This document shows positions 1-12,773 of a stretch of 64,000 bases of DNA, in pieces (position 1 is the first letter of the stretch; every line of letters begins with the position of its first letter). The position numbers were made by a program, and so were the translations under genes. This DNA is from Meconema thalassinum. Its lineage: Eukaryota > Arthropoda > Insecta > Orthoptera > Tettigoniidae. Location: assembly GCA_946902985.2 (NCBI GenBank), contig OX336388.2, positions 366,841,387 through 366,905,386 on the forward strand, given 5' to 3'. The notes below the pieces were generated by a model. That model searched no databases. It saw nothing but the letters and a program-made list of their open reading frames with translations, and was not told where the DNA came from.

Positions 1-2966
1 TAGCACGAAGAACGTGGTCAGATTTATGGCCATGGTCCTCCAAACTGTGCTTCCTTTCTCCCGTCCTCTAGTCCTTCAACACATCCAGCTAGCTGCTCGC
101 CTAACACTAGAAACACATGTAGATGTTAGCTTCTCGGGGAACAAGATGCATTTTGCATTCTTTCCCCGTATCTTCAAGGCCCACTACTATTCCATCTTAC
201 ACGTAAAATGCCTCCATTTAAAATATACTTCTTAAATATCTCTTCCCTCACTACGAGGCGTGCTTTACTGGATCTTTCCCTCTCCCTGTGTAACCCGGAC
301 GTCTTTCTCCTAAATGAAACTTTCCTAAAACCCAATCATAATCCTCGCTTTCCACACTTCACTTTACACCGCGCGGACCGCTATCTTCAGGGCCGCGGCG
401 GTGTTGCTGTCGCTACCCGAGATTCTATAACCTCTAAATAACGCTTCATTCCCTTCCAAAATACTTATAATGAATACCTTATCTTCGAACTCTTTCTTCC
501 TCACACCACTCTTACCATAGCGACAATGTATTTACCTCCCCGCTCCCCCCCCCCCCCACCTATAGATTTTCTACGACACCTGGATGAAACCTACTCAAAC
601 TTCATTTTCGCAGCGGATACCAATATCAATGCATATAATGTCTCACAATCTCAAGACTTACAAACTGTTTTACTGACGTCCCGAGGTTTACACGTCCCAT
701 TCCCCACCCACACCCGTCCCGTTAGTAATTCTACCCCTGATTTCTTATACATTTCCCCTAACCTTGCAGCCATTGCTATAGTTGATCTCCTTCCCTCCCT
801 TGGTAGTGATCAACTCCCTGCCCTAATCACCCTCCCGAACTTTCCCCCACGTCCACATAAATCCCCCCCTCTCGTCCTCCCCCTACCCGCCTTTACTCAA
901 AAATTGATTGGAACGCCTATCGTACCACTATAACTAATATTCTCTCCTCCATCCCACTCTCCCCTCCCCATACATCACCCCAATTATTTGCAATGCTCTC
1001 CACAGTTGAATCTGCCCTCCACACCGCTGATCACCTCCATATCCCCCGTCATGCCCGCCATTCCTCCAAACCCCCAATCCCCGCCCCTCCGTGCCCTATA
1101 ACTCCTTCAACTTGCGCATGATCTGTACACCGCTTACTGCCGCACTCGTGATCCTATTACTCTCCAAGATCACCGCAGAACCTTGCGTCATGCGCGCTCA
1201 TTCATTAAAGCCATTAAGAAGAAATCATGGAATAACGCCTGCACTGACATCTCCCAATCCCCCTCCCCCTCCCAATTCTGGCGTACATTTCGTCGCCTTA
1301 CCCGCTCCTCCAAACCCTACCCCTCCTACCTCATTAATCATAACAACGTTGCCCCTGCCACTGCTAAATCAAAAGCCAATACCTTTGCCCAACACCTCTC
1401 CCCAACCTTCTCTCCTACAATTACCCCTCTTCTTCACCATCCTAATGAACCCTTTATACTTGAACATACTGATCCCCAACGACCCCTCTTAAAGGCCTCT
1501 TTTACCCATCTCCCAAACATTGATTACCGCCATCCCTTAAACTTACCCATTACCCCGAGTGAAATCCGCCACTGCTTATCCAATCTCCGCACTACAGCCC
1601 CAGGAGGCGACGGCCTTACATACCGCCACCTCCGAGAAGCTCCAGAACTCTTTTTCACCTTCCTAGCTCTCATATATAATACTATCCTATATACTGGCCA
1701 CTATCCTTCCCACTGGGGAAATGCCAACATTCTACTCTTTCTAAAACCCTTAAAACCCCAGGCCAACCTAAACTCCTATCGCCCCATCAGTTTGCTCCCT
1801 GTCCTGGCAAAGCTACTTGTAATTATACTCACCCGTCGCTTATACCAATACCTCAACTCCCTTAAACTCCTCCCCAGCTTTCAAGCTGGCTTTCGTCCCC
1901 ATCACTCTGCCCACGACCACCTCTTTCATATCTCCTCTTCCCTTGAGGCTTACCTTCCCCCCACCAGCCAAAAGAAAGCCGCACTAGTATGTTTCGATGT
2001 TGAGAAAGCCTTCGATAAGCTCTGGTGGCCTGGCCTCATCTACAAGTTCCTTCACCTCCATATTCCCCCATCATATGTCCGCTTCTTATCTAATTTTCTC
2101 ACTGCTCGCTCTGCTCAAATCCTTATTCAAGGCCCATCTTCCTTCACCTTCCCTCTACGCTCTGGTGTCCCCCAAGGCAGCCCATTATCCCCTCTCCTAT
2201 ATATCATCTATTGCTATGATATTCCCACTCCCTCTCCCCCTATCCGACTATATCAGTACGCTGATGACCTTGCTCTTCTTGCCTGTACTCTACGCCTAGA
2301 TACTCTCCGCCGCTATCTCCAAATCTATCTGAACTCCCTGCAATCCTAGTGCAATGCCTGGCACATCCAAATTAATCCTGCCAAATCCCAACATATTATT
2401 TTCAAACGCTCCCTATGCCGCCGAAAAATCACCAACCGTTTACGCAACCTTTTTAATAATGCACCCATTCCCGAAGCTAACCTTCTCAAATACCAAGACA
2501 TTACCTTCCAAAATAACCTAAAATGGAACCATCACCTCGCCCAAACCTATCGCTCCGCCCTCTCCCGCTTTAAAAAGCTTCGAAATCTCACTGGCACAAC
2601 ATGGGGCCTTCGCCCCAAGCAAATCCTCAACCTTTACAAATCCTTCATTCGTCCTGTAATCACCTACTCCTCCCTTACTTGGATAACAGCTACCCCTCCA
2701 CAACATGCACAATTTTCCACCCTAGACCGCCACGCACTACGTATAGCATAGCGCCTTAAATATGACACCCCTTCCCGTGATGTAACCGCCCTGCTCACCT
2801 TCCCTTCTATTCTTAGTCACATCCATAAACTTCGCCTTAAATTTCTTCAACGTGCCCAAACTCACAATAAAGATCAAACCTTAGATGCTATAACCATATC
2901 TCCCCTCTCCCAAGCCCTTCTCACCGACACCCGTGCACCAGCTTCTGGTCACTTATTTCCCCCTTA
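1..2966 (+). pseudogene. Degenerate LINE, Jockey/CR1-type (endonuclease + reverse transcriptase)
   Basis: Remains of a non-LTR retrotransposon polyprotein. An AP-endonuclease-like region lies at about 208-900; it opens with a segment like the N-terminus of LINE endonucleases (FLLNETFLKP, then GRGGVAVATRD) and continues after stops. The RT is the long open stretch 1183-2349 (388 codons): the APGGDGLTYRHL block, the RPISLLPVLAKL block, FDVEKAFDKLWW, SGVPQGSPLSPLLY and the catalytic YADD near 2255. After the TAG at 2347 the frame continues into the C-terminal region (about 2350-2966) with another stop near 2750. Codon use is strongly C/T-biased, with runs such as the C-tract near 545. The left edge is cut by the window. 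The short ORF at 14-235 may be the end of ORF1, but I do not recognise it. Clade is inferred from the RT blocks only. Confidence 0.8.
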
Positions 2967-3327
2967 AAACCTAGCCTCCCTGCTTCCTCACCCCCTCTGA
3001 TAAAGCCACTTGAAATTTTACTCTCCCGTAGCCAATACCCCAGCCCCCTTAATCTCCTTCCCCAGTTTTCATGCTGGCTTTCCTTTCAACCCTTGCACTT
3101 ATAAGTAATACGTCACAGACTTTACTTGAGGTTGCAATTTTGGCCAGCCCTTCTAAAGTGTGGTACTTCAAACGGCACCAAATGTGCCTGATAACCATAC
3201 ACTTCATTATCACAATAATTTAATTTTCTCGTCTTTTCTTTGCCATAAGTGGATGAATTTTTTCCCACTAATTATTGTTTCTTATTTACTCCTTCACTAA
3301 ATACTGTACTAGATTTCTGTACATTTT

Positions 3328-3383
3328 TAGCCTATTTTCAATTTTGAAAAAATAGGCTTATGAGATCACCTTTTGTCCGTGTG

Positions 3384-3415
<32 letters not shown>

Positions 3416-5137
3416 ATTCGTGTGTGTGTCCCCCCCTAATAAAATCTAAACGGCTGGAGCGATTTCAATGAAACTCGGTATGTTTATAGCACTATTCCCG
3501 GCGACCTCGACCGTGCACTTCAAATTTTGTTACGTCTCACCAATGCAAAATGGCGGCTGTGCGAAATATTTCACTAGCATTCAATATCTCCGAAACTATT
3601 ACCGATATCGCCCTGAAATTGTGTACGGTGATAAAGGGTACTACTTGAAGTTCATCTATGAGACGTTCAAAAACCTGGTGACTACAAAACCAACATGGCG
3701 GTCAAGCGAAGTTGAGACATTTAAATAGACTTTTCTCGCGATTTAACTATCCACACGTAATGAAACATGGTACAGCAAATGTTTATACACATTGTAATGC
3801 ACTGGAGTCTAATTTAGTTCAATTGTTTACATAACTTCAAAATGGCGGCTGTGCGAAATATTTCACTGACATTCTATATCTCCGAAACTATTACAGATAT
3901 CACCCTGCAATTTAGTACGGTGATAAAGGGTACTGATACAAGTTTACCTATGTATATTTCATAAACTTGTAAAGTAGAAAACGAACATGGCGACCAAGCG
4001 AAGTTGAGACTTTTAAATAGACTTTTCTCACGATTTAACCATCCAAACGTAATGAAACTAGGTACAGCAGGTGTTTATACACATAGTAATGCACTGGAGT
4101 CTAATTTAGTTCAATTGTTTACATAAACTCAAAATGGCGGCTGTGCGAAATATTTCACTGACATTCTATATCTCCGAAACTATTACAGATATTACCCTGC
4201 AATTTTGTACAGTGATAAAGGGTACTGGTACAAGTTTATCTATGTATATTTCATAAACTTGTAAAGTAAAAAACGAACATGGCGACCAAGCGAATTTGAA
4301 ATATTTTAATAGACTTTTCTCGTGATTTAACTCTCTGAGCGCAGTGAAATGTGGTACAGTAAATGATTTTGCAGATTGTAATGCACTGCCATCTAATTTA
4401 AATCCATTGTTTACATAACCTCAATATGGCGGCTGTGCGAAATTTTAAAATTAAGTTTTTATTTCTTGTGTCGTAATCATGCGATCAAAGTGAAAGTTTG
4501 AATAATGAACCTAGGCAATAATTGTCCTTGAATGGTACATAATTCTATGGCCTATACATATAACAATCCTAAATGGCGAGCTTCCGAAATATTTAGACGG
4601 TTCTCAATATCTATGAATCTTTTACAGCAACCAAACTGAATTTTTTTATGTTCATAGAGACTATGAACATATGTTCACCTATAGGACTTTCATTAACCTG
4701 GTGAGCACAAATCCAACATGGCGGCGACGTGAAGTATAAATATTTAAATGGACGATTCTCGCGAATTAACTATCCGAGTGCTGTTAAATGTTGCACGTTA
4801 AATGCTTATACAAATGTTGATCCACTGGCATCTAATTTATTTCAATTGTTTGCATAATCACAAGATGGCTGCTGTGCGTAATTTTAAAATCTCGTTTTTA
4901 CTTCTTGTGTTCTAATCATGCGATTGAAGTTTGAATACCACACGTACACAATAATCTTAATGTAATAGTACAAAAATAAAAATCCAACCTGGCGACAATC
5001 TGAAATATTTAGACGGTTCTCAATATCTACGAATCTGTTACAGCAATTAAACTGAAATTTTGTATGTTGACAGAGGCAATTAACATGAGCAGGATATATG
5101 AAAATAGGCTGTATAGTTCTTTACGGAACTACTTGTT
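3328..5137 (+). mobile_element. Helentron/HINE-like non-autonomous element, family A (copy A1)
   Basis: It starts with a palindrome (AGCCTATTTT, short loop, AAATAGGCT) followed by TTATGAGATC and a (GT)n tract. The body is tandem ~290-bp units, each with an ATGGCGGCTGTGCG block (near 3553, 3842, 4134 and 4425). It ends with AAAATAGGCT, the inverse of the 5' end, then a small hairpin (AGTTC...GAACT) and CTTGTT. A 5' sub-terminal inverted repeat, a microsatellite and a 3' hairpin are the layout of DINE-1/HINE elements mobilised by Helentrons. No transposase is encoded. Short ORFs inside the units are by-products of the repeat. Family assignment is by structure only. Confidence 0.65.
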
Positions 5138-5499
5138 TTTACCCACTTGTAATTTTAAAAAAATTCAGGCAAGCGCCCTGTCCAACTGGCTCGCCGCGTA
5201 CACGGCCTCTACGACAGAAGAAACAACGCTCCATCCAGCTGTGCTACAACAAACCCGTGTGTGCGTGTGAGTGATTGTAGAAAACAAAACCTATTGACTA
5301 AAAGCGTTTGTACCATGTTTGTACCTGTAATTTATTGTATAATGCATTTATGTCAATAAACGGGGCTTTTCGCAGGGAGACACCCGGGCGGGTGTGATGT
5401 TGCGGCTTCGCTTGTTGTTATCGGATTCATCTCCCTGCGCCAGGTCTTTTCTTTAGTTCTCTCCTTTACGTGTGTATCAGCACACATTAACTCTTAAAA
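5138..5499. other. Unassigned interval
   Basis: I recognise no gene here. A polyadenylation-like AATAAA lies in the part that reads TCAATAAACG near 5353. The stretch may belong to the LINE fragment that follows. Confidence 0.3.
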
Positions 5500-6085
5500 T
5501 ATTACAGGTTGCTTGAGGCCAACTCTCATCAGTAAAGTGCACTATCTTGCAGGGATTGCTCCACCTGATATCAGAAGAGAAGTGGCTGCAAACAACGAAA
5601 GAAGAAAATCATCTGCTGTGACCTCACACCCACTCTTCGGATATCAACCTGCTGAGAGGAGATTAAAATCGAGAAAGAGCTTCCTAACAACTACTCAACC
5701 ATTACAAGGAACAGCAGCAACAGCTCGAGTTGCCGTGTGGAAGGAGAGGACCAGCAATCTGTCTGAATGGATGGAACCAAAGGAATCTCTACCTCCTGGT
5801 CACACAGAGAACTGGCTAATCTGGAAGTCCCTGAACAGACTGAGGGTGGAAGTTGCAAGATCCAGGGACAACTTATATAAGTGGCATTTTCCGACCAAGA
5901 CAGTCCTGTGTGATTGTAGCGCAACCCAGACAACACAACACCTCTCCTGCCCATTGTGCCCGTACAGTTGTACAATGAACGACTTGACTGAAGCTAATTC
6001 AAGTGCTATCGAAGTGGCTAAGTTCTGGGCAGAAACTGTTTGAAGTCGTCTGTTCAACACATACTTTGTACTTCTGACACGAATA
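5500..6085 (+). pseudogene. LINE 3' fragment: C-terminal domain of a non-LTR RT protein
   Basis: About 176 codons are open with no ATG start (the frame opens with TTG at 5513), so this is the tail of a longer protein. The C-terminal part has a cysteine/histidine cluster, CDCSATQTTQHLSCPLCPYSC, of the kind that follows the RT domain in several LINE clades. Before it lie an arginine-rich ERRLKSRKS segment and a tryptophan-containing region. The frame ends at 6043 and is followed by an AATAAATAAATAAA tract that looks like the 3' tail. The rest of the LINE is absent, as expected for a 5'-truncated insertion. Clade not determined. Confidence 0.6.
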
Positions 6086-7021
6086 AATAAATAAACACTT
6101 AAAAACGTAATCACCATTCATGAACCAATTCTCAAGGCACAAGAGCTCCACGTTGAGCTGAGTGCCCGCCCCTAATGGGGAATGAAATAACTTAGTTCTT
6201 CTTCTCTTCAAATACACAAAAATCGAATAAGTCTTCCCATTATTAGTGTTTCTTCATAACAAAATTCATGGCTGTAATCGTCATATCAGACTGCATTTAT
6301 CTCTTTTATGTAGATTTCATTAGAAAGCTAACTATTGCAATGGGTACCATGTTTCGACTTCCGGAAAATTTCGACATATCTTCGCGTTTCACATCCCCCT
6401 GACCCCAAAACCACCGTCAGTTCAAAAGTTTATTATAATTTATGTATATGTATATCCGTTTCTTGTGGACACGATAACTGACGTAATTTTGCACCAATCA
6501 CTTTGAATCTCGGTCGAGTTCGTTACTGGGCTAAATCGGTCGAAGGGGGTGAATTTGGGGGGCTTTTTTTTTTTCGAAAAAGTGAAATATTGCTATAACT
6601 CTCTTAATATGTGAAATATCGAATCCGTTCGAAGTGCATTCTATGTGTCGGATAAAGCCCAAAAATTTATTTTTGAAGAGTTTTTTATATCACCAACCAT
6701 TGACCAAAGGGGTGGGAAAAAGTGGGGTTTTCGGGAAACATTAACCATATCTCTCTTAATAGACACAATATCAAAACCGTACAAAATGGACAATATTCCC
6801 CCAATAATTACCTAAAACTTTTGTCTGAAAGAATTGTTGATATGACCCACCATTACGCCAAGGCATGAGAAAAATGATTTCGAAATTATAAGAAAATGCC
6901 AAGAGTTATCAGTGGTTGCCATGGCAACGCTACTAAATTGATGAGGGATGAGCCATCAGACGTTGCCATGACAACACACTTGCACGAGATCAGATTCAGA
7001 TTTCCATCTGACTAAGTGTGA
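6086..7021. other. Non-coding interval with diverged repeated phrases
   Basis: No gene is seen. From about 6560 to 6860 the sequence repeats a loose phrase (ATAACTCTCTTAATA / ATCTCTCTTAATAG followed by an ATATCGAA or ATATCAAAACCG block). The same style of text occurs at 46.2-47.0 kb. It is probably an unclassified non-autonomous repeat. Confidence 0.35.
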
Positions 7022-7411
7022 AGCGGCTTCGGTGACGTAACTGGTAGCATGCTGAACTTCTATGCCCAAGGCCGCGGGTTGAAAGCCGGCCAAAGTCGTC
7101 GGATTTTCTAAGAGCGCTAAAATCCCTCAGTATGCTTTCCTTTTGGAGGGGAAGTTCCAACGTTCGTTGCGAGTTGCTGGTTGGGGTGGCATCTAGTAGC
7201 CAAGTTCGCAGCTAGGTGTCGTTGACGGTAGTATCTGGTAGCAACATTAGGAACTACTGCTTGAAATTGACCGTCTGCAGTCCTTACCTGAATTACAGAC
7301 TAATACAGCCATCACAATTCACACCGTTTATCAGACAGATTCTACACTCACCCAAAGTACACGGGGTTACATGACCGCGTTGTCGCAGCCCCTAAACTGA
7401 GGAACCAACCA
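7022..7411 (+). mobile_element. tRNA-derived SINE, family S2
   Basis: The 5' head GCGGCTTCGGTGACGTAACTG has an A-box-like GGTGACGTAACTGGTAGC and a B-box-like GGGTTGAAAGCC, so it is derived from a tRNA promoter. The body then matches two other copies in the window (13822-14684 minus, 14772-15309 plus), including TCCCTCAGTATGC, CATCACAATT and the 3' end GCCCCTAAACTGAGGAACCAACC. This copy is older and shorter than the 14772 copy. Confidence 0.7.
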
Positions 7412-8146
7412 AAATCTCTGCGGGAGATATAATTTTGCGTGAAGAAGTAACAGACCGTTACATAGTTACACATCAGTGTCGAAACCTTGCATAAGGACAG
7501 TGTGACCACAAGTATAAAAATGGACTCCAAATGACAAGAAGGTTACCGTCATCATAAGACAATAAAATGTTTAAAATATGCATAAAATGACGAAAAACAA
7601 AGTTAATTAATCTCCAATTATAAAATACATTCTCGCAATAAATGAGGTCCGATCTTTCTACGAAAACCTGCATATTCTGCCTATTTTCGCCTATCCCCAA
7701 GTTTGTCCGGTGAAATCTACCTCCGCCTTCCGGCGTGCCGAGAGGACTTTTTAATATCCGAAATGTATTCCTATTATTTAACAACACAAAAGTGATAACT
7801 GAATTCAAAATGAGGCGCGATAGTTTAATGAATATTTCAGCAAATGTTCCTCTGTACACGTACTAGTTCTCTGAAAAGTATCGCATGCCTGAGACCGATC
7901 GTTATGGACAGGAGAGGAATTCATGAAATAAGCATGTGTCCTTAAACGTTTGGTTGGACCTGTAGTGGGTGTAGTTGGAATGAAGGAATAGGGAAAGAAG
8001 CATTTAAGGAAATATTTTATTTGCATTTTTTTCGCATCCTACCAAGATCTAGATGAGGTGGTGTTATGGAGTCCATTTCCTGATAATGTGACTAGTTATT
8101 GGATTATTCAGATGACCGCAGGACGGTCATGTTAAGGCATAAGTTA
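7412..8146. other. Unassigned interval
   Basis: A minus-strand open frame of 128 codons (7473-7859) matches no family I know and has no context to support it. I treat the stretch as non-coding. Confidence 0.3.
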
Positions 8147-8148
8147 TA

Positions 8149-9014
8149 TAAGGAGCGTTCAAAAAGTAACGAGCCAGAGGCTGCGATGCGCAAACCGGTG
8201 ACTACATCGGCCAATCGTGGTGTGTATAACGAGGTGTGGTTCCAATCAGAGCGTGGAAGGTCACAGTCCGTCTCTAGAGGTCACGCGTGCACGTCACGAG
8301 ACGATACAAAGCGAGCAACAGCATGAATCAATCGTCCAACGCTGCCAGTCGCATTGCAAACAGTGACATGTGGGCGTCAACCGAAGAGCAAAGAGGTGTT
8401 GTTCGGTTTCTGACAGCGGAAGGAGTAGAGGGAACGGACATTCATCGCCGAATGTCACAAGTGTACGGTGAACACTGCATGTCCCTTGCAAGGGTGAAGG
8501 CGTGGCGCAAGCGCTTCAGGGAAGAACGGGTGTCGTTAGCCGATGATGCCCAGTCTGGGGTACCCCCGTGCATTACCGATGACAACGTCCAGCTGGTTGA
8601 TGCACTCATTACCCAGGACCGCCGAGTGACAGTGAACGCCATTAGCAGCCATGGTCGCTCCGCGACAATGCACGACCTCATACGGCCAACACAGTCGCGG
8701 CACTCCTGCAGAAATTCAAATGGGAAGTTCTCGGCCATCCTCCATACAATCCAGATGTCTCTCCCAGTGATTATGCCATGTCTGGTCCACTGAAAAGGGC
8801 TCTGCGGGGCCAATGATTCACCTTGGACGCCGACGTACAGCTGTACGTGCGGAACTGGTTCACATCGCAGCCCACGGAATTTTATGAGACAGCCATTCAC
8901 CGCCTCGTGTCACAGTGAGACAAGTGCCTCAACAGCCAGGGCCAATACTTCTAACAAACAGGTACTGGTTTCTGTAATTATGCCTCCGGCTCGTTACTAT
9001 TTGAACGCACCTTA
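8149..9014 (+). mobile_element. Internally deleted mariner element with transposase remains
   Basis: The two ends are inverted repeats (TAAGGAGCGTTCAAAAAGTA on the left; on the other strand the right end reads TAAGGTGCGTTCAAATAGTA), flanked by TA on both sides. Inside, 8329-8700 encodes the mariner N-terminal helix-turn-helix region (EEQRGVVRFLTAEGVEG, then HRRMSQVYGEHCMS and VKAWRKRFREERVS). The central catalytic part is deleted. The C-terminal part follows at about 8720-8960 with HPPYNPDVSPSDYAM, which holds the third aspartate of the D,D34D triad. Stops interrupt the C-terminus. The element cannot make transposase; TIRs and TA target are still clear. Confidence 0.88.
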
Positions 9015-9016
9015 TA

Positions 9017-9621
9017 TTTGTTTCTCGGGTGAGGGCAGACCTCGCTATTCTGTTCCATCAATTCAAAATTGAACTTCTTTATTAAAATTAGAATATCTTT
9101 GATATTTACAGATGATTCTTATATCCCGGGCATTTTTTAAGGGAGATCGCGTAGCCCTTAAACATTTAAAAACTGTCTAAGAAAAAATATTGGTACATTT
9201 GTATCTAGTCCGGCAAATATAACTTCCGACTTGAAAGTTCATCGATCAGCTGGCGTCAACGCGCTGTTCACAACAGCTGGAGGAGATTTCGAGTAATCCT
9301 CGATTTAAATCGATCTATTGAACCAGATTCTTTTGGTCGGCAACTTGGCACTCAGCAGCATAATCAAAACAATAGACCATATTATTTTCTGCTCGACAAA
9401 AGTTTTGTGTAATTGCTGCCTTATTCGAAGAAATTTACTTGTTTAGGCAAAAATAAGTAACTTACTCTAACAATCGTGAAAAGTAAGTTCTGTTCTTATA
9501 AACAACCAGGCTAGTGTTTGGAGGTGGGGTGGGTTGGTAGTTTGTGTGTGTGGTTAGTTTTGAAGGATGAAGGAAATAACGAACTATTTTACTTCCAACC
9601 AGGCATCGAAAAAGCTGAAAG
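9017..9621. other. Unassigned interval
   Basis: I see no gene, repeat or RNA here. It is A+T-rich and may be old host or transposon sequence. Confidence 0.3.
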
Positions 9622-9625
9622 TTAA

Positions 9626-10634
9626 CCCTCCGGCGGGCGCGCCTCATTGTGTTACGCTAGCGGGCGCGCGTTGTACTGAGTGCAACAGTTCGTTCTTTTA
9701 AATTTATGGTGCGAAAAATGAAAATGTAATTTTTATTTTATCTCAAATATACATTTAATATCTCACTAACAGTTTTACAAACAGTTAATGAATGTCACAA
9801 TATATTTTGAATACGTTTTTGTACGTGAAAACTCGCGAGTACTGCATTTGATAGTTATGATTGTATTACACACAGTTGACGCAAGTTACAACACATTTAG
9901 AATGGTTTTTGCATGTGAAAAGCCCACAAGTATCGCACTTGATGGTTGTGGTCGTATTCTTTGAACGACCACATGGAACACACTTTCCTCTCTTCTTTCC
10001 CCCTCCTCCCTATTGGTTGACTGGTTGTTCGCTTCTATACACATTCAGGAAGGCAGATACGTCGGCTGGAATGGACGGTATGTTAGCTCGTACTCTCAAG
10101 TGATTCTCGAGCAGACTCATAGCTAATGATCATAACTAGAGTTTTGAAAGGAGAAATACATTAAAATACATTAAAAGAGCAAAAAACAGCAAAAAGAAAA
10201 ACTTACATGACCGGGCGTGCGTGAACAGAGTGCATCGTTAGAAGCCCCTATTCAGAAGACTGCTCTGCTGGCACTGATTGAAACAATAGAAAGGAAGATT
10301 GTAGTTTTACGTGACCGTGAATCTTGTGATTATGAGCCACGGGACCTCCTTTTTACGTGGAATCCGAACCACAGGACATGGCATTTCACTTCGAAAATCT
10401 CACATGCATTGACCGGGAATCGATCCCGGACCGCCTTGGTGAGAGGCATACAGCTAGACCGCTGAGCCACCACGCCCTGAAACAATAGAAGATGATGAAA
10501 CTGTAGCCATCTGGAGCGCAATATCTCAAGCTGTACATATTATGATGCGCGCGTCTTCCCGCTGAAAGTCATCAAGGGAACTACCAAATTAGTGTTGTTG
10601 TTGCACTTTATTACAGCGCGCGCCTGCCGGAGGG
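9626..10634 (-). mobile_element. piggyBac relic with cysteine-rich domain remnant
   Basis: Both flanks are TTAA (9622-9625 and 10635-10638) and the ends are inverted repeats starting CCCTCCGGC with G+C-rich GGCGCGC. TTAA targets and CCCT-type ends are diagnostic of piggyBac. On the minus strand at about 9875-10010 a short frame encodes the C-terminal zinc-binding cysteine-rich domain: KCVPCGR, then IKCDTCGLFTCKNHSKC and CVNC. The catalytic DDD domain is missing. A SINE is inserted at 10292-10477. Confidence 0.82.
10292..10477 (-). mobile_element. tRNA-derived SINE inside the piggyBac relic
   Basis: It is flanked by a 13-bp direct repeat, TGAAACAATAGAA (10279-10291 and 10478-10490). Read on the minus strand the head is GCGTGGTGGCTCAGCGGTCT with the B-box-like GGGATCGATTCCCGG. 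It inserted after the piggyBac element. Confidence 0.82.
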
Positions 10635-10638
10635 TTAA

Positions 10639-11286
10639 TGAATTATAGAGTTGATAAATTAACCAAATTCAACCGTTCATTTAACATGTCAGCCCATAAA
10701 GTATTAACCGGACTCTGCGACTTGCGGAAAATTGCAAGATCTTGATGTTTTGTCGACTACAACAGAGAGTGTCCCTTAAATTGTTTTTAGAAAAAAGAGA
10801 CAGTCGGTCTGAAAGACTGGACTTTATATCATTTTAAATGCTACAAATGCTTCGCTTGGAGCCAAAGACTCTTGACATGTTAGATGAACAAGAGACAATC
10901 AGAATGCTAGAAAGTTGCAAGTCATGAGGGAGCTGGAGCGCGCGGTGAAAGGAGGGAGCTGGCTGGATGACGTCACGCTCGCCGTGTCGTTGCCGTCTCG
11001 TAACGCCAGAGCTCACCAGTCAACTCAGTACACATGCACCAAGCGGTACTATGACGTCACACACCTCAGTGCATTCTCGGTACATTTCGTGACGTCGCCG
11101 TAACGTAACGACCAAGACTTGACTAGATCATTTAAAATGATAAAAAGGCATATCTTTCCTCTCATTGACACTATTCTTTGAATGTAACCTTGGATAAGGT
11201 ATTTCATTATTATATAATTTGAAAACCATTCAAGAGATGCTATCATAAAAATTACTAAAATTCAAAAAACTCAGAATATTATTTCT
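10639..11286. other. Unassigned interval
   Basis: No gene is recognised. Short ORFs here are unlike any family I know. Confidence 0.3.
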
Positions 11287-11298
11287 ACATACGGAACC

Positions 11299-11805
11299 AG
11301 TCGCCTCCGTAGCGTAGCGGTCAGCATAGTTAGCTGCCGCCCCGGAGGTCCTGGGTTCGATTCCCGGCTCTGCCACGAAATTTGAAAAGTGGTATGAGGA
11401 CTGGAACGGGGTCTACTCAGCCTCGGGTGGTCCAAATGAGTAGAGGGGGTTCGATTCCCACCTCAGCCATCCTCGAAGTGGTTTTCCGTGGTTTCCCACT
11501 TCGTCTTCGGGCAAATGCCGGGATGGTACCTACTGTAAGGCCACGGCCGCCTCCTTCCCTCTTCCTAGCCTATCCATCCCAATCATCCATCCCTTCCCCT
11601 CCCTCCTGAGGCCCCTGTTCGCTTTGCAGGTGAGGCCGCCTGGGCGAAGTGCTGATCACACGTCCCCAGTTGTATCCAACCCGACCAGATGTTCCAAGCT
11701 CGAGGACACTGCCCATAGAGGCGGTAATGCTGAGTTCCCTCGCTGAGTCAGTGGGAACCACCAACCTAGAGGGTAAATTGACTAAATAATAAAAAAAATA
11801 AAAAA
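11299..11805 (+). mobile_element. Composite tRNA-derived SINE with two B-box-like sites
   Basis: It is flanked by the 12-bp target duplication ACATACGGAACC (11287-11298 and 11806-11817). The head CTCCGTAGCGTAGCGGTCAG has an A box, and CTGGGTTCGATTCCCGG is a canonical B box near 11350. A second B-box-like GGGGGTTCGATTCCCACC follows about 100 bp later near 11448. The body (GTGGTTTTCCGTGGTTTCCC and onward) also occurs in diverged form at 29480-29590. It ends in an A-rich tail. Confidence 0.82.
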
Positions 11806-11940
11806 ACATACGGAACCGATTTTACGTCCAACAAAAGTAGTTGTGTGAGCAGTATGTCAACATTCCACAATTTCCGATAACTATCAACATCATAACTTTC
11901 AACAAATTATTAGTACTTGTAGTTGTTTTTGTTTGAGTTT

Positions 11941-12600
11941 TCAGTCTTTTGACTGGTGTGATGCAGCTTTCCTTGCCTCCCTGTCCTGAGCTAATCGTTC
12001 ATCTCTAAATAGCTACCACACCCTACATCCGAGGCAATCTGTTTAACATATTCTAACCTTGGTCTACCCCTACAGTTCTTGTACTCGACACTTCTTTCCA
12101 TAATTAAGCTTGCTATTCCGGGGTATCTTAATAAGTGTCCTACCAACCTATCTCTTCTCTTCATTATCAGTCGCCAGAAACATCTCTCCTCTCCCACTAG
12201 TCTTAATACCTCTTCGTTTGTAACCCTATCCACGCTTCAATTCTCTTCTTTTCTGCTGCACCAATAGTCCAATTTTCACTTCCATAGAGTGGCACGCTCC
12301 AGACAAAGACCTTCAAAAATGACTTCCTAATACCTAACTCGATATTCGATGTCAACAGATTCCTTTTCTGAAGAAATGTTTTCCTTGCTTGAGCTAACCT
12401 ACTTTTTAATATCCTCTGCTTCGTCCATCACTGGTTACTTTGCTTCCTAAGTAACAGAAGTCTCCTACTTCCTTTAGTTTTCCACCTGCCAATTTCATGT
12501 CCATAGAGGTTTCTGATTTATTAGTAGTTAACTTCCGCATATTAGTTCCCAATTCTGCAGTAGTTTCGGGCTTACTGCTAAAGTGTACCACGTCAACAGT
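11941..12600 (-). pseudogene. RTE-like LINE 3' fragment (minus copy)
   Basis: On the minus strand two separated frames encode the C-terminal part of a LINE protein. One has KLKEVGDFCYLGSKVTSDG (12406-12591), the region after the RT palm. The other, after a gap and stops, has VTNEEVLRLVGEERCFWRLI and the conserved RDRLVGHLLRYPGIASL / NCRGRPRLEYVKQIASD block (11991-12233). The arginine-rich GRPR block is usual in RTE-like and related LINEs. The rest of the RT and the endonuclease are missing. It faces a related plus-strand fragment at 12774-13221. Confidence 0.7.
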
Positions 12601-12773
12601 AGCTACACCTTAGTTAGTTAATGAGGTTTTAAGGGGAGGAACTACGAGGTCATCTGCCCCTGAGCTAAACCTTCATAGATTAGTTTGGGGGAGGAAGACT
12701 GGTTTTGTTGATGAGACAGTCATTTCTAAGTTTCGTAACGTTGAAATAAATAATTCAAGAAAATAGGAATCTG
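12601..12773. other. Short TE-like spacer between inverted LINE ends
   Basis: It contains AAGGGGAGGAACTACGAGGTC ATCTGCCCC-type text of a style seen at the ends of insect retroelements. Not enough for a family call. Confidence 0.3.

Noticed and set aside
7473..7859. 128-codon minus ORF
   Set aside because: No family resemblance and no context; likely chance.
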